This document shows, one piece after another, positions 8,521-17,391 of a DNA stretch of 64,000 nt. The stretch is from Sporocytophaga myxococcoides DSM 11118 (GTDB taxonomy: Bacteria; Bacteroidota; Bacteroidia; Cytophagales; Cytophagaceae). The stretch is taken from the NCBI RefSeq assembly GCF_000426725.1, contig NZ_AUFX01000011.1, positions 124,001 to 188,000 on the forward strand. Direction: 5' to 3'. A model generated the notes under the pieces. That model was given only the letters and a program-made list of their open reading frames with translations, was not told the DNA's origin and searched no databases. Within the stretch, counting starts at the first letter, position 1. The number at the start of each line of letters is the position of its first letter. A program made the translations under genes and the position numbers.

Positions 8521-11469
8521 ATGTATTTAAACTGTCATAGCTTCTATTCGATGAGGTACGGGACGCTTTCCGTAAAAGAGCTGGTGGAAGAAGCCTGTGA
8601 AAAACGTGCTGATGTTCTTGCACTTACCGACATCAATAATACCTCCGCCACTTTTGAATTTGTCAGAACCTGTCAGGAAAAAGGAATTAAACCGATTGTC
8701 GGAATCGAATTCCGAAATGGAGATGAACTGCTTTTCATTGGAATAGCGAAAAACAACGAAGGTTTTAGAGAACTTAACAAGCTGCTTTCCATTCACAACA
8801 TGCGCAAAAAGGCATTACCCGCCCATGCCCCTGAAATGAATGACGCCTATATTATATACCCTCTGGGCAAAAAAGAACCTGAAGCTCTGAGAGATAACGA
8901 ATGGCTTGGAATCCGCATTCCGGAACTCAGCCGTATTCCCTTCTCTGACCTGAACAAGCAACAGCATAAAATGGTGATGCTCCATCCTGTTACTTTCAAA
9001 AGCAAGCAAGGATACAATCTGCACAGACTGCTCAGGGCCGTCAGCAAAAACACGCTATTGAGCAAGCTTACGATGGAAGAACAGGCCATGCAGGATGAGA
9101 TCATGCTGCATGCTGATCAACTGTTTGGGGCTTATGGCCGCTTCCAGAAAATCATCAAAAATACGATGGATCTGGCGGACTCCTGCTCTATTTATTTTGA
9201 TGGTGAAAATAAAAGCCGTAAAACCTTCACTGGCAACCTTTATGACGACAAACTCCTGCTCGAGAAACTAGCTCTGGATGGTCTCAAACACCGCTATCGA
9301 AGGAATAATAAAGCTGCTCAGGAACGTGTAAAGAAAGAACTGGAGGTTATTGACCGTCTGGGCTTTAATGCTTACTTCCTGATCACCTGGGACATCCTGC
9401 GTTATGCCAAGAACAGAAACTTCAGCTTCGTGGGTCGTGGCAGCGGGGCCAATAGTATCATCGCTTATTGTCTGGGCATCACGGAAGTAGATCCTATTGA
9501 ACTTGATCTTTATTTCGAGCGCTTCCTCAACCCTCACCGTACCTCTCCGCCCGACTTTGATATCGACTTCTCCTGGAGAGATCGCGATGATGTTACGGAC
9601 TATGTATTCAAAAGGTATGGTAATGAGCATACTGCATTACTTGCAACTTACAGTACTTTCCGGGGCAAATCCATTATAAGAGAACTCGGCAAAGTTTTCG
9701 GATTGCCCAAACCTGAGATAGATAACATTCTCACCCTGCACGATCCTTCCAAACTGAAAGATAAAGATCAGATCGTGAAGACGATGTTTCATTATGGAAA
9801 ACTCATGGAAGATTTCCCCAATTACCTTTCCATACATGCCGGAGGAATTCTTATTTCAGAAAAGGAAATCAATTATTATACAGCTACAGATCTTCCACCC
9901 AAGAACTTCCCTATTACACACTTCGATATGTGGGCAGCAGAAGATATGGGACTACATAAATATGACATCCTCAGTCAGCGTGGATTGGGCCATATTAAAG
10001 ATGCCATTTCTCTTGTAAAGCAAAACACGGGACAGACAGTTGATATCAATTTTGAAAAGATCAAGGAAGATCCTCAGGTAAGAGATAATATAAAGACAGG
10101 TAATACAATAGGTTGCTTCTACATAGAATCTCCCGCTATGAGAATGCTGCTTAAAAAGCTTCGCTGTCAGGATTATAAAACGCTGGTTGCTGCTTCTTCC
10201 ATCATTCGCCCCGGCGTGGCACAATCAGGTATGATGAATGAATATATCAAACGCTTTCATCAGCCGGAGGCTATTCAATACCTGCATCCTCTTATGGAAG
10301 AGATGCTGAAGGAAACTTTCGGCGTGATGGTATATCAGGAAGATGTGATCAAAGTGGCGCACTACATTGCCGGCCTTGACCTCGGAGAAGCCGATCTGCT
10401 CAGAAGGGCTATGTCGGGCAAATACAAGGGCAAGGAAGAGATGGATAAAGTAAAGCGCAACTTTATCAACTCCTGCAGAAAACAAGGTCACCCTGATGAT
10501 TTCTCCAACGAGCTCTGGAGACAAATACAGAGCTTTTCCGGCTATAGCTTCTGCAAAGCCCACTCTGCAAGCTTTGCTGTGGAAAGCTATGAAAGCCTTT
10601 ACCTTAAAACATATTACCCGAAGGAATTCATGACTGCGGTAATCAACAACTTCGGGGGATTTTATTCTACTGAGTTCTATTTCCACGAAGCCCGCATGTC
10701 GGGTGCGGAGACTGAGCCTCCTTGTGTAAACAACAGCGACTATTATACAACCATTTCAGGAAATAAGATCTATACAGGGTTTATTCATCTTCGGGATTTT
10801 GAGCAAAAGATCGGTGAAGCTATTCCGCTTGAACGGGAGACAAACGGTCCTTACAGAGATCTCTATGATTTTATAAAACGCATTCCTCTGTCTCTGGAAC
10901 AACTCAATATTCTGATTCGTATAGGATCGTTTCGTTTTACAGGTAAAACGAAAAAAGTCCTGCTTATGGATGCTGCATTGCATTTCAGCAAGAGCAAAAG
11001 CAAAGTCCCCGGCCCCGAACTGTTTCAGCTTGAACGGAAAGAACTCGTGCTTCCTCCCCTGAGCAGCTTCAGCTATGAAGATGCTTTTGATCAGTTTGAG
11101 ATACTGGGCTTTCCATTGTGCATGCCATTTGATCTTTTGCCTCAAAGTTATACAGGAGATATTTCCGCAGATGAAATGCTGCAGCATACCGGCAAGCAAG
11201 TATCGATGCTAGGCTATTTTATTGCAACCAAAGACTTGTATACTGTCAGAAATGAGCTGATGTCTTTTATGCACTTTATAGACAAGAAAGGCAAAAGCCT
11301 TGACACCATACATTTCCCTCCTTCCCTGCAAAGATATCCGCTCAAAGGGCAAGGCTTCTACATGCTGAAAGGCAAGGTAACAGTGGAGTTCGGCTATCCG
11401 AGCCTTGAAGTAAATTATATGCAAAAACTACCCATGGTAAAAAAGGAGGTAATACGTGAACATCAATGA
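8521..11469 (+). CDS. error-prone DNA polymerase III alpha-like subunit (short DnaE)
   Basis: About 982 residues, shorter than the replicative DnaE (about 1,160-1,200). The start is set at MYLNCHSFYSMRYG. The N-terminal PHP domain is degenerate: the first motif is LNCHSFYS rather than HxHxxYS, and ALTDINNTSA replaces the usual D-H pair, so metal-dependent proofreading is unlikely. The polymerase core looks intact: GRGSGANSIIAYCLGI near residues 306-321 and the catalytic aspartates in PPDFDIDFSW near 342-351. An OB-fold follows at the C-terminus. It overlaps dinB, as in ImuB-DnaE2/DinB-DnaE translesion cassettes. Codon use is visibly richer in G+C than the flanking genes. Confidence 0.92.
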   Translation: MYLNCHSFYSMRYGTLSVKELVEEACEKRADVLALTDINNTSATFEFVRTCQEKGIKPIVGIEFRNGDELLFIGIAKNNEGFRELNKLLSIHNMRKKALPAHAPEMNDAYIIYPLGKKEPEALRDNEWLGIRIPELSRIPFSDLNKQQHKMVMLHPVTFKSKQGYNLHRLLRAVSKNTLLSKLTMEEQAMQDEIMLHADQLFGAYGRFQKIIKNTMDLADSCSIYFDGENKSRKTFTGNLYDDKLLLEKLALDGLKHRYRRNNKAAQERVKKELEVIDRLGFNAYFLITWDILRYAKNRNFSFVGRGSGANSIIAYCLGITEVDPIELDLYFERFLNPHRTSPPDFDIDFSWRDRDDVTDYVFKRYGNEHTALLATYSTFRGKSIIRELGKVFGLPKPEIDNILTLHDPSKLKDKDQIVKTMFHYGKLMEDFPNYLSIHAGGILISEKEINYYTATDLPPKNFPITHFDMWAAEDMGLHKYDILSQRGLGHIKDAISLVKQNTGQTVDINFEKIKEDPQVRDNIKTGNTIGCFYIESPAMRMLLKKLRCQDYKTLVAASSIIRPGVAQSGMMNEYIKRFHQPEAIQYLHPLMEEMLKETFGVMVYQEDVIKVAHYIAGLDLGEADLLRRAMSGKYKGKEEMDKVKRNFINSCRKQGHPDDFSNELWRQIQSFSGYSFCKAHSASFAVESYESLYLKTYYPKEFMTAVINNFGGFYSTEFYFHEARMSGAETEPPCVNNSDYYTTISGNKIYTGFIHLRDFEQKIGEAIPLERETNGPYRDLYDFIKRIPLSLEQLNILIRIGSFRFTGKTKKVLLMDAALHFSKSKSKVPGPELFQLERKELVLPPLSSFSYEDAFDQFEILGFPLCMPFDLLPQSYTGDISADEMLQHTGKQVSMLGYFIATKDLYTVRNELMSFMHFIDKKGKSLDTIHFPPSLQRYPLKGQGFYMLKGKVTVEFGYPSLEVNYMQKLPMVKKEVIREHQ
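11442..11450 (+). promoter_or_regulatory. strong Shine-Dalgarno for dinB inside the dnaE 3' end
   Basis: AAAGGAGGT, a full anti-SD match, ends five bases before the GTG start of dinB and lies within the last codons of the polymerase gene. Most genes in this window have no such motif, as is usual in Bacteroidota, so it fixes the unusual GTG start and may boost translation of the second cistron. Confidence 0.75.
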
Positions 11470-12604
11470 TCCTAACAGAACCATCGTACACATGGACCTG
11501 GATTCCTTCTTTGTCTCAGTGGAGTGCAAGGAAAATAAAGAACTTAAAGGAAAGCCTGTCATCATAGGCGGTTCGGGGGACCGGGGCGTTGTAGCTTCAT
11601 GTTCTTATGAAGCAAGAAAATTCGGTGTACACTCTGCGATGAGCAGTAAGATGGCCAGAAGGCTTTGTCCTCAGGCTATATGGATACGCGGAGACATGGA
11701 AAAGTATAGCAGATACTCCAATGAGATTACAGAAATCATTGCAGAAAGTGCTCCTGTTCTTGAGAAAGCCTCTGTAGATGAGTTTTACCTTGATGTATCC
11801 GGCATGGACCGCTTCTTCGGCTGCTACAAGTGGACAACAGAACTGAAGCAACGTATCATGAAGCAATCCGGGCTGCCGATTTCTTTTGGTTTGTCTGTTA
11901 ATAAAACTATTTCCAAAATAGCCACTGGAGAAGGCAAGCCCAACGGGGCTAAAGAAGTACCCTCCGGTACTGAGAAGGGCTTCATCGCTCCTATGCCTGT
12001 TTCCAAGATACCCATGGTAGGTGAAAAAACAACGCAATACCTCAACAGTCTTGGCATCGTAGATGTGAAAACATTAAGCAATATGCCACTGGAAGTAATG
12101 CAGTCTCTTCTGGGAAAGAATGGAATCGTGCTGTGGCAGAGGGCCAATGCCATAGACCATACACCTGTAGAGCCTTACTCCGAACGTAAATCTGTATCTA
12201 CTGAAACTACATTTGAAGCAGACACGATTGATGTAAAGATGATCCGTTCTATTATTCTTAAAATGGTGGAAGAACTTTGCTTCAGCCTGAGGAAGGAAGG
12301 CTGGCTTACTGGCTGCATCACCTTGAAGCTTCGCTATTCCAACTTCGATACCTGTACTAAACAGAAAAGCATCCCTTACACTGCTTCCGACGAAGTGCTG
12401 ATGCAACATATAAAAGAATTGTTTGACAGCCTCTACAACCGCAGAATGCTGATCAGGCTGGTAGGTGTACGCCTGAGTCATCTGGTACACGGGAATTATC
12501 AGATAAGTCTTTTTGAAGATTCAGCAAAGAAAATCAACTTGTATCAGGCAATGGATAAGATCCGGTATAAATTTGGTGAAGATAAGGTGGGACGGGCGGT
12601 TTAA
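11456..12604 (+). CDS. dinB: DNA polymerase IV-like Y-family polymerase
   Basis: 382 residues with a GTG start overlapping the upstream gene by 14 bases. The catalytic carboxylates are visible in HMDLDSFFVSVE (residues 12-23) and SVDEFYLDVSG (about 105-115). The steric-gate region matches DinB (VVASCSYEARKFGVHSAM). A little-finger domain follows. QISLF near residues 349-353 resembles the beta-clamp-binding pentapeptide. With the DnaE-like partner it should form a translesion synthesis module used after DNA damage. Confidence 0.93.
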   Translation: MNINDPNRTIVHMDLDSFFVSVECKENKELKGKPVIIGGSGDRGVVASCSYEARKFGVHSAMSSKMARRLCPQAIWIRGDMEKYSRYSNEITEIIAESAPVLEKASVDEFYLDVSGMDRFFGCYKWTTELKQRIMKQSGLPISFGLSVNKTISKIATGEGKPNGAKEVPSGTEKGFIAPMPVSKIPMVGEKTTQYLNSLGIVDVKTLSNMPLEVMQSLLGKNGIVLWQRANAIDHTPVEPYSERKSVSTETTFEADTIDVKMIRSIILKMVEELCFSLRKEGWLTGCITLKLRYSNFDTCTKQKSIPYTASDEVLMQHIKELFDSLYNRRMLIRLVGVRLSHLVHGNYQISLFEDSAKKINLYQAMDKIRYKFGEDKVGRAV

Positions 12605-12607
12605 ATT

Positions 12608-12635
12608 AGAGAGACGCCATGCATGGCGCCTCTAC
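12608..12635. repeat. GAGACGCC/GGCGTCTC palindromic repeat, copy 1
   Basis: An imperfect palindrome with the core AGAGACGCCATG / CATGGCGCCTCT (one mismatch between arms), lying four bases after the dinB stop codon. It belongs to a family of seven copies in this window. Confidence 0.85.
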
Positions 12636-12724
12636 AAATTGTGATTACAACAAAAACACATAACATAACAAATCAATAACGGAATGATGTGTATAAAAAA
12701 ATCGCAGGTCCGCACCGTAAAAAA

Positions 12725-12752
12725 AGAGAGACGCCAGACATGGCGTCTCTAC
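12725..12752. repeat. GAGACGCC/GGCGTCTC palindromic repeat, copy 2
   Basis: Arms AGAGACGCCA and TGGCGTCTCT flank a short centre. It lies five bases beyond the stop of the CUB-domain gene. Copies 1 and 2 sit about 90 bases apart between two convergent genes, one per gene end. Confidence 0.85.
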
Positions 12753-12757
12753 AGTAT

Positions 12758-14596
12758 TTATTCAACTATAAATCTTTGGAAACTTACACCATTCTCTGGA
12801 GTCTCAATTTTAATGATATAAAACCCTGGCTGAATAACTGATTTTAAATTAAACTGATTATCGTTGCTTTGTGCTGAATGATATAATTCCTGTCCTTTAA
12901 GATCTAAAACAGTAATTGTAGCAGCATTCAGATTTTGTCCATCTTTTACAGACAATCTGAAATTACCGTTATTCGGATTCGGATTGATCTGGAACGAACT
13001 TCCTAAAAACTCTTTTTCAGTAGAACCATCTATAGACGTTAAAGCAGTACAAGTGGTATTTGCTGAGAATCCGGAATAATTACTACTACCATCACTATGG
13101 AAAAATAAGGTAAGAGAGCCATCTGCTGCAGTAGAGGTTATATCTGCAGGCATAGTGTTGCCAGTTAATTTTTTAATTAAAGAAGCTGCCACATTCGAGT
13201 TTCCATTATAAACGCTTAAATAATCGTAACTGCCTTCTGTAGAAAACTCAGTAAACGAAAGCGTAACCTTTTGCCCAGCCTGCTCAGGATAAATAGTCAG
13301 TTGATCATCTGAGTTTGCCTGATAACTTCCTAAAAATCCATTATCTGTAATAACCTTATTACAAGTTGTGATGGAGTTAGTTTGCTTGTATTTTAATTTA
13401 TATATATTAGTTGTATCCAGACAGCTTGCAATCATCTCAAAGCCTTTATTCTGATTATAATCATCACTGACAAATTTTACAATGATACTACCATCTTTAG
13501 ATGAAGACACATACGATGCCGGGAGGCTAGAAGCATCGATATGATATAACTGGCCTATGACAGCCTTGTTATCCGGATTTATAAATTGTATATAATCATT
13601 AAATGCAAAAAGGCCAAAATTTGTTTTTTTCAAAGTTATCTGAACTATTGAATTCGGCTCCCCAGGAAAAATTCTTATTGTACTGTTAATGTTTGGAGAA
13701 TAATTAGCCGCTTCATCTCCATCATCTAATATTTGTGCGTTACACGTTCTTAACGAATCATTCCTATTTGTCATTAGAACTTTTTCTGCATAGAAGATAA
13801 GAGGCTGAAGCTGGCTCCAGACAACTTGTTTCACTATTGTATTATTCAGACTGCCCTGATCTGCGGGAACATTGGTCTCTATTGTAACAGATACATAAAA
13901 AGGACTATTAAGATCAAGAGACGTTGGCAATGTTAATGAGTTATCAAATACCATTGGTATTGATACTTTCTTAAATTCTTTGTTATCATAAATTTTCTCT
14001 ACTAGTGGTGTAGCCAGGTTTGCTTCTGTTGAGGCTAACCTGATCACATATCTGAACGAAGAGAAAGGTGAATCACTTGGGTTAATGATTGCGGTCTTTA
14101 TGTTTAAAACGCCGCTCTTGTCTGAGGTTCCAAGGCCAACCGACAGCATGGCCAGGTCAGGATTTCTGTTTCCGATAATGACTTCATAGGCTTTAACATT
14201 ATTCACCTTATCTTCATCTCCAGTCTGGTTGTCAGGGTCTACAGTCATAATAAAATAACATTTACCCGCAGGAAAATTCATTGCAGATGTCACCAGAACA
14301 TCGTATACAGCTTTCCCGAATGAACCTGTTGTCGGAGTAGTATTTACTGACGAGGAGGCTAAAAAAGCATCTCCATTATCCAGTATTGCATCTTTAGATA
14401 AATAGAAATTACATTTAATAGTCATTGAAGGTTGTGTTTCACCCACGTGTGTAAATAAAGAAGCGCCCCAATCCATATCAAATGCCTCACCGGGATAAAT
14501 GACGTCTGGTATATCAGAGTAAACACTTCCTATATCAAAAGCAAAAGTGGAGTAAAATGAAAGAGAAAGGCAAAGAGCCAGTAGTAGTTTTTTCAT
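12758..14596 (-). CDS. secreted CUB-domain protein with T9SS sorting domain
   Basis: 612 residues. A Sec signal peptide (MKKLLLALCLSLSFYSTFA) is followed by a CARDB-like region (PDVIYPGEAFDMDWG and a second part with MLSVGLGTSDKSG). Two CUB-like beta-sandwiches with paired cysteines come next; the second is clearest in CNKVITDNGFLGSYQ through GSSNYSGFSANTTC. The protein ends in a type A T9SS sorting domain: INPNPNNGNFRLSV, then ITVLDLKGQELYHS and GFYIIKIETPENG. It should be exported across the outer membrane and released or surface-attached. The ligand is unknown. Confidence 0.9.
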   Translation of the reverse strand: MKKLLLALCLSLSFYSTFAFDIGSVYSDIPDVIYPGEAFDMDWGASLFTHVGETQPSMTIKCNFYLSKDAILDNGDAFLASSSVNTTPTTGSFGKAVYDVLVTSAMNFPAGKCYFIMTVDPDNQTGDEDKVNNVKAYEVIIGNRNPDLAMLSVGLGTSDKSGVLNIKTAIINPSDSPFSSFRYVIRLASTEANLATPLVEKIYDNKEFKKVSIPMVFDNSLTLPTSLDLNSPFYVSVTIETNVPADQGSLNNTIVKQVVWSQLQPLIFYAEKVLMTNRNDSLRTCNAQILDDGDEAANYSPNINSTIRIFPGEPNSIVQITLKKTNFGLFAFNDYIQFINPDNKAVIGQLYHIDASSLPASYVSSSKDGSIIVKFVSDDYNQNKGFEMIASCLDTTNIYKLKYKQTNSITTCNKVITDNGFLGSYQANSDDQLTIYPEQAGQKVTLSFTEFSTEGSYDYLSVYNGNSNVAASLIKKLTGNTMPADITSTAADGSLTLFFHSDGSSNYSGFSANTTCTALTSIDGSTEKEFLGSSFQINPNPNNGNFRLSVKDGQNLNAATITVLDLKGQELYHSAQSNDNQFNLKSVIQPGFYIIKIETPENGVSFQRFIVE

Positions 14597-14871
14597 GGGA
14601 CTTAAATGTTTATTCTTGTTGATTTAGGAAACCACCCCAAAAATATTCACGATCAGCCTCTGAAGTCAATAGCCAATATTAGTCATTTTTATCAATTCAA
14701 CACGTTGCAGATATTGGGATTTACAAATTCTATAAATCTTTAAACCTTTAAAAATGAGAACAATCAGTATTCTTATCAAACAACAACAAATCCTATTATC
14801 AGATATAATGTATTATTAACCATTTGCTTAACAAATTTTCAATGAAAGAGGAACTTGAGATAAAGACCACT

Positions 14872-15006
14872 GCTGGTTCAAGCGTCCTCGCTTGGACCTA
14901 TTATTTTTAAGCGGACGCTTAAATTCTATAATATGCTTTTACTTATTGTGATATTTCAAGCGGATGCTTGATAATTTTGGGTCCAAGCGGGGACGCTTGA
15001 ACCAGC
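14872..15006. repeat. 135-bp nested inverted-repeat element
   Basis: Outer arms of 27 bp (14872-14898 and 14980-15006) match with a single mismatch and begin GCTGGTTCAAGCGTCC. Inside are two more hairpins built on the same AAGCGgaCGCTT core: 14906-14923 (perfect 8-bp arms) and 14957-14970 (5-bp arms). There is no coding sequence. The remaining bases of the 14597-15163 gap show nothing recognisable. A partial relative of the right arm lies at 41727-41750. It may be a MITE-like or REP-like element. Confidence 0.75.
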
Positions 15007-15163
15007 GTAGAGGATCAACCTATCAGACGAATAGATAAAATCAAGTATAAGCGGTTTAAAAAAGCTGTATGCCAATTGAGCATTTTGATTATTTGGTAAA
15101 ATACGATAAATTGGTCAGTGTATATGCTTATGTTATTTTACAAATTTTAGTAATACTAATTCA

Positions 15164-15958
15164 ATGATAAAATCCTTTTTTAAAACTTTTACATGGGAAT
15201 ACACTGAGAATAAATTTTTCAGCATTTTGGGTTTTACCCTTAGCCTATTGGGATATGCTAATATAGATAAAGTAGTATTACCTTCTTTAGGTAACTGGAA
15301 ATTAATAATTATTCCAATTGCTATATTTATTCCATTTTTTTTAATAAAGCTAATTTTATGGTTTGTATTTTTAAATAGGGTAAAAATTGATTCAAGTAGA
15401 GCTGAGCATGATCAGAAACTATACGATATTATACAAGGATGTAAATATAGATTATGGTCTGTAAGCATCGCTGGTAGATCTTTAATAAAATTAGATAGCA
15501 ATAAGAGTCTTTTTAATAACTTAATTGCCCAAAATGTAGATATAAGAATTTTATCTCTTGATCCTAACAGTCAATTTACAATATATAGAGAGCACTCGGA
15601 AGATGATGATGAAACAGGAAGGATAAAACAAAGAATTAAAGATTCATTAACATTTTGGAATGAAATATCCAGAAAGGTCGACAAGAAACTAAAGGGTAAT
15701 TTTGAATTTAAAGTGCATCAAAATGGTGAATTAAATCAATCAATATTAATTGCGGACAACAAAATTTTCGTTGTACCTTATCTTTATAAGGAACTAGGAG
15801 AACACTCTCCTGTTATATACATTGATAAAAACTCACAGCCCAAAATATTTGCTAAATTTGAACAAACATTTAAAAGCCTTTGGTTTGATGGGGTAACTCC
15901 TGATAGTTCAATGTTCCATCAAAAAACTAACAAAGCAAAATTTGATTATGGAAAATAA
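15164..15958 (+). CDS. membrane-anchored protein with a PLD-like (HKD-less) domain
   Basis: 264 residues. Hydrophobic segments near residues 18-40 and 47-70 place the N-terminus in the membrane. The soluble part (about 75-255) opens QKLYDIIQGCKYRLWSVSIA and has a VDIRILSLDPNSQ strand plus a basic-acidic linker. It ends IFAKFEQTFKSLWFDG. This pattern resembles inactive phospholipase-D-fold or DUF5919-like domains in which the HxKxxxxD catalytic motif is missing; that placement is tentative. It is the first gene of a four-gene operon with three nucleotide-handling enzymes, so a membrane sensor or effector role is inferred. Confidence 0.7.
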   Translation: MIKSFFKTFTWEYTENKFFSILGFTLSLLGYANIDKVVLPSLGNWKLIIIPIAIFIPFFLIKLILWFVFLNRVKIDSSRAEHDQKLYDIIQGCKYRLWSVSIAGRSLIKLDSNKSLFNNLIAQNVDIRILSLDPNSQFTIYREHSEDDDETGRIKQRIKDSLTFWNEISRKVDKKLKGNFEFKVHQNGELNQSILIADNKIFVVPYLYKELGEHSPVIYIDKNSQPKIFAKFEQTFKSLWFDGVTPDSSMFHQKTNKAKFDYGK

Positions 15959-16487
15959 TGACATTAAAGCTATAGCTCTTTTAGCTCCTTTTAATTCATC
16001 TAATGAGCTATTATTGATCCAAAGAAATAAATCTCCACGAAAAGGATACTATAGCTTTGTCGGAGGTCATGCTCATACTTCTGAAAATTTATATGATGCT
16101 GTAAAACGCGAAGTTAAGGAAGAGTTAAAATGCGATATTGAATTCGACACTAATAGAATTATAAGAGTAAAGGGTAAAGATAATGTTAGCACAACTGATG
16201 ATTTCTTTTTTGATGTCGGAGACTTTAGAATGTCCAATATTAAAGGAATGCATATTGAAACTATTATTCTAAGTCCTGATGAAATTGCCTATAATGATAT
16301 AGAGCATACTAACTATAATCTTTTTAATGGTAAGCTTTTAGGAAAACCAAAAAATTCAAATGAAGTAAAATCTTTCAGATTTGAAAAGTTATCTAATTGG
16401 ATTAACCTTATAGAAACAGGAACTATAAAGATTCAACCAATTGATTATTTATTATTAAGATTGTTGGCAAATGAAAGAACAGAATAA
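15948..16487 (+). CDS. NUDIX hydrolase
   Basis: About 180 residues from the ATG at MENNDIKAIALL (a TTG two codons upstream is also open). The Nudix box is close to canonical: GHAHTSE, seven residues, then REVKEELK (residues about 40-61); only the glycine after the EE is replaced. It should hydrolyse a nucleoside diphosphate linked to some moiety X, using Mg2+. It overlaps the membrane gene by 11 bases and the HIT-GNAT gene by 17, so all are translated from one message. The substrate is unknown. Confidence 0.88.
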   Translation: MENNDIKAIALLAPFNSSNELLLIQRNKSPRKGYYSFVGGHAHTSENLYDAVKREVKEELKCDIEFDTNRIIRVKGKDNVSTTDDFFFDVGDFRMSNIKGMHIETIILSPDEIAYNDIEHTNYNLFNGKLLGKPKNSNEVKSFRFEKLSNWINLIETGTIKIQPIDYLLLRLLANERTE

Positions 16488-17391
16488 CGATTGTATTTTT
16501 TGTAATATCTATAAGAATCATTTAGAAGATATATTATTTGAAGACTCTAACTCCTTTGTAATTTTTGACAAAAATCCCTTTAACCAAGGACATCTATTAA
16601 TTATTTCTAAACACCACCTGTTCGACGTTTTTACTTCAGAACAAACATCTCTCGAACTTTTTAAACTCGTCATCAAACTTGCCCAAAAGATAAAAACATA
16701 TGATAAATGTACAGGAATCAATATTTATCAAAACAACAATCCAAATTCACCTACCCATATAAATCATCTTCACTTTCACCTAGTCCCGACCTTTAAGAGC
16801 GATGGATTTAAAGTAAAAACTTTTAGCAAAATGAATCAAGATCAAAATGCACTTGAAAAAAACATAATAGAATTGCTAAATATCAAATTCAATATTCACA
16901 AAGAAGGTATTACCCTTGAAGATTTTGTAAAAACTTCATATATGGTAAATGAAAATATTGAAAATATAAAAACATATATGAGTAGAAAATCAAAGGTTTC
17001 AATGGAAGAAGTTAATGATTGGCATGAAAGATATTTAAATAAAAAGGACCTCGTTGTTCTAGCCCGAAATAACAAAGGAGAGTTTATTGGATCTTCTCAT
17101 ATTAAGAGATATATTCAAAGTAAATCTCATAGTGGAAAGTTAAGTATTTTGGTAGACCATTGTCATCGTGGAATGGGAGTAGGTGAATCTTTATATAAAA
17201 ATATAGAAGAAATATGTATTAAAAATAGCTTATTTAGAATTGAAGCGGAACCTTCAGTAAACAATCTTTCAGCGATTACTTTTCTACAAAAAAATGGTTT
17301 TAGAATAGAAGGAATTCAACACGCTAAATTAAAGATCGGACAAGACAATTATCAAGATTGTTTCTTAATGGCCAAGATAATATGCAAATAA
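16471..17391 (+). CDS. HIT-domain nucleotide hydrolase fused to a GNAT acetyltransferase
   Basis: 306 residues. Residues 1-115 are a HIT domain: CIFCNIYKN opening, GHLLIISKHH, and the histidine triad HLHFHL at 99-104, intact for catalysis on nucleotide phosphoramidates or dinucleotides. Residues about 150-306 are a GNAT domain with the acetyl-CoA loop HRGMGVGESLYKNI near 233-246 and NLSAITFLQKNGFRIEG at the end. I see no linker repeats or stop between them, so this is a real fusion. It overlaps the genes on both sides. Coupling nucleotide hydrolysis to acetylation suggests acetylation of an aminoacyl- or aminosugar-nucleotide product, but this is inference. Confidence 0.88.
   Translation: MKEQNNDCIFCNIYKNHLEDILFEDSNSFVIFDKNPFNQGHLLIISKHHLFDVFTSEQTSLELFKLVIKLAQKIKTYDKCTGINIYQNNNPNSPTHINHLHFHLVPTFKSDGFKVKTFSKMNQDQNALEKNIIELLNIKFNIHKEGITLEDFVKTSYMVNENIENIKTYMSRKSKVSMEEVNDWHERYLNKKDLVVLARNNKGEFIGSSHIKRYIQSKSHSGKLSILVDHCHRGMGVGESLYKNIEEICIKNSLFRIEAEPSVNNLSAITFLQKNGFRIEGIQHAKLKIGQDNYQDCFLMAKIICK

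Noticed and set aside
8527-12490. Many long antisense reading frames within the polymerase genes
   Set aside because: They arise from the G+C-richer codon use of dnaE and dinB on the opposite strand; none shows a family signature.
15164-15958. Active phospholipase D or cardiolipin synthase
   Set aside because: No HxKxxxxD motif is present in either half.
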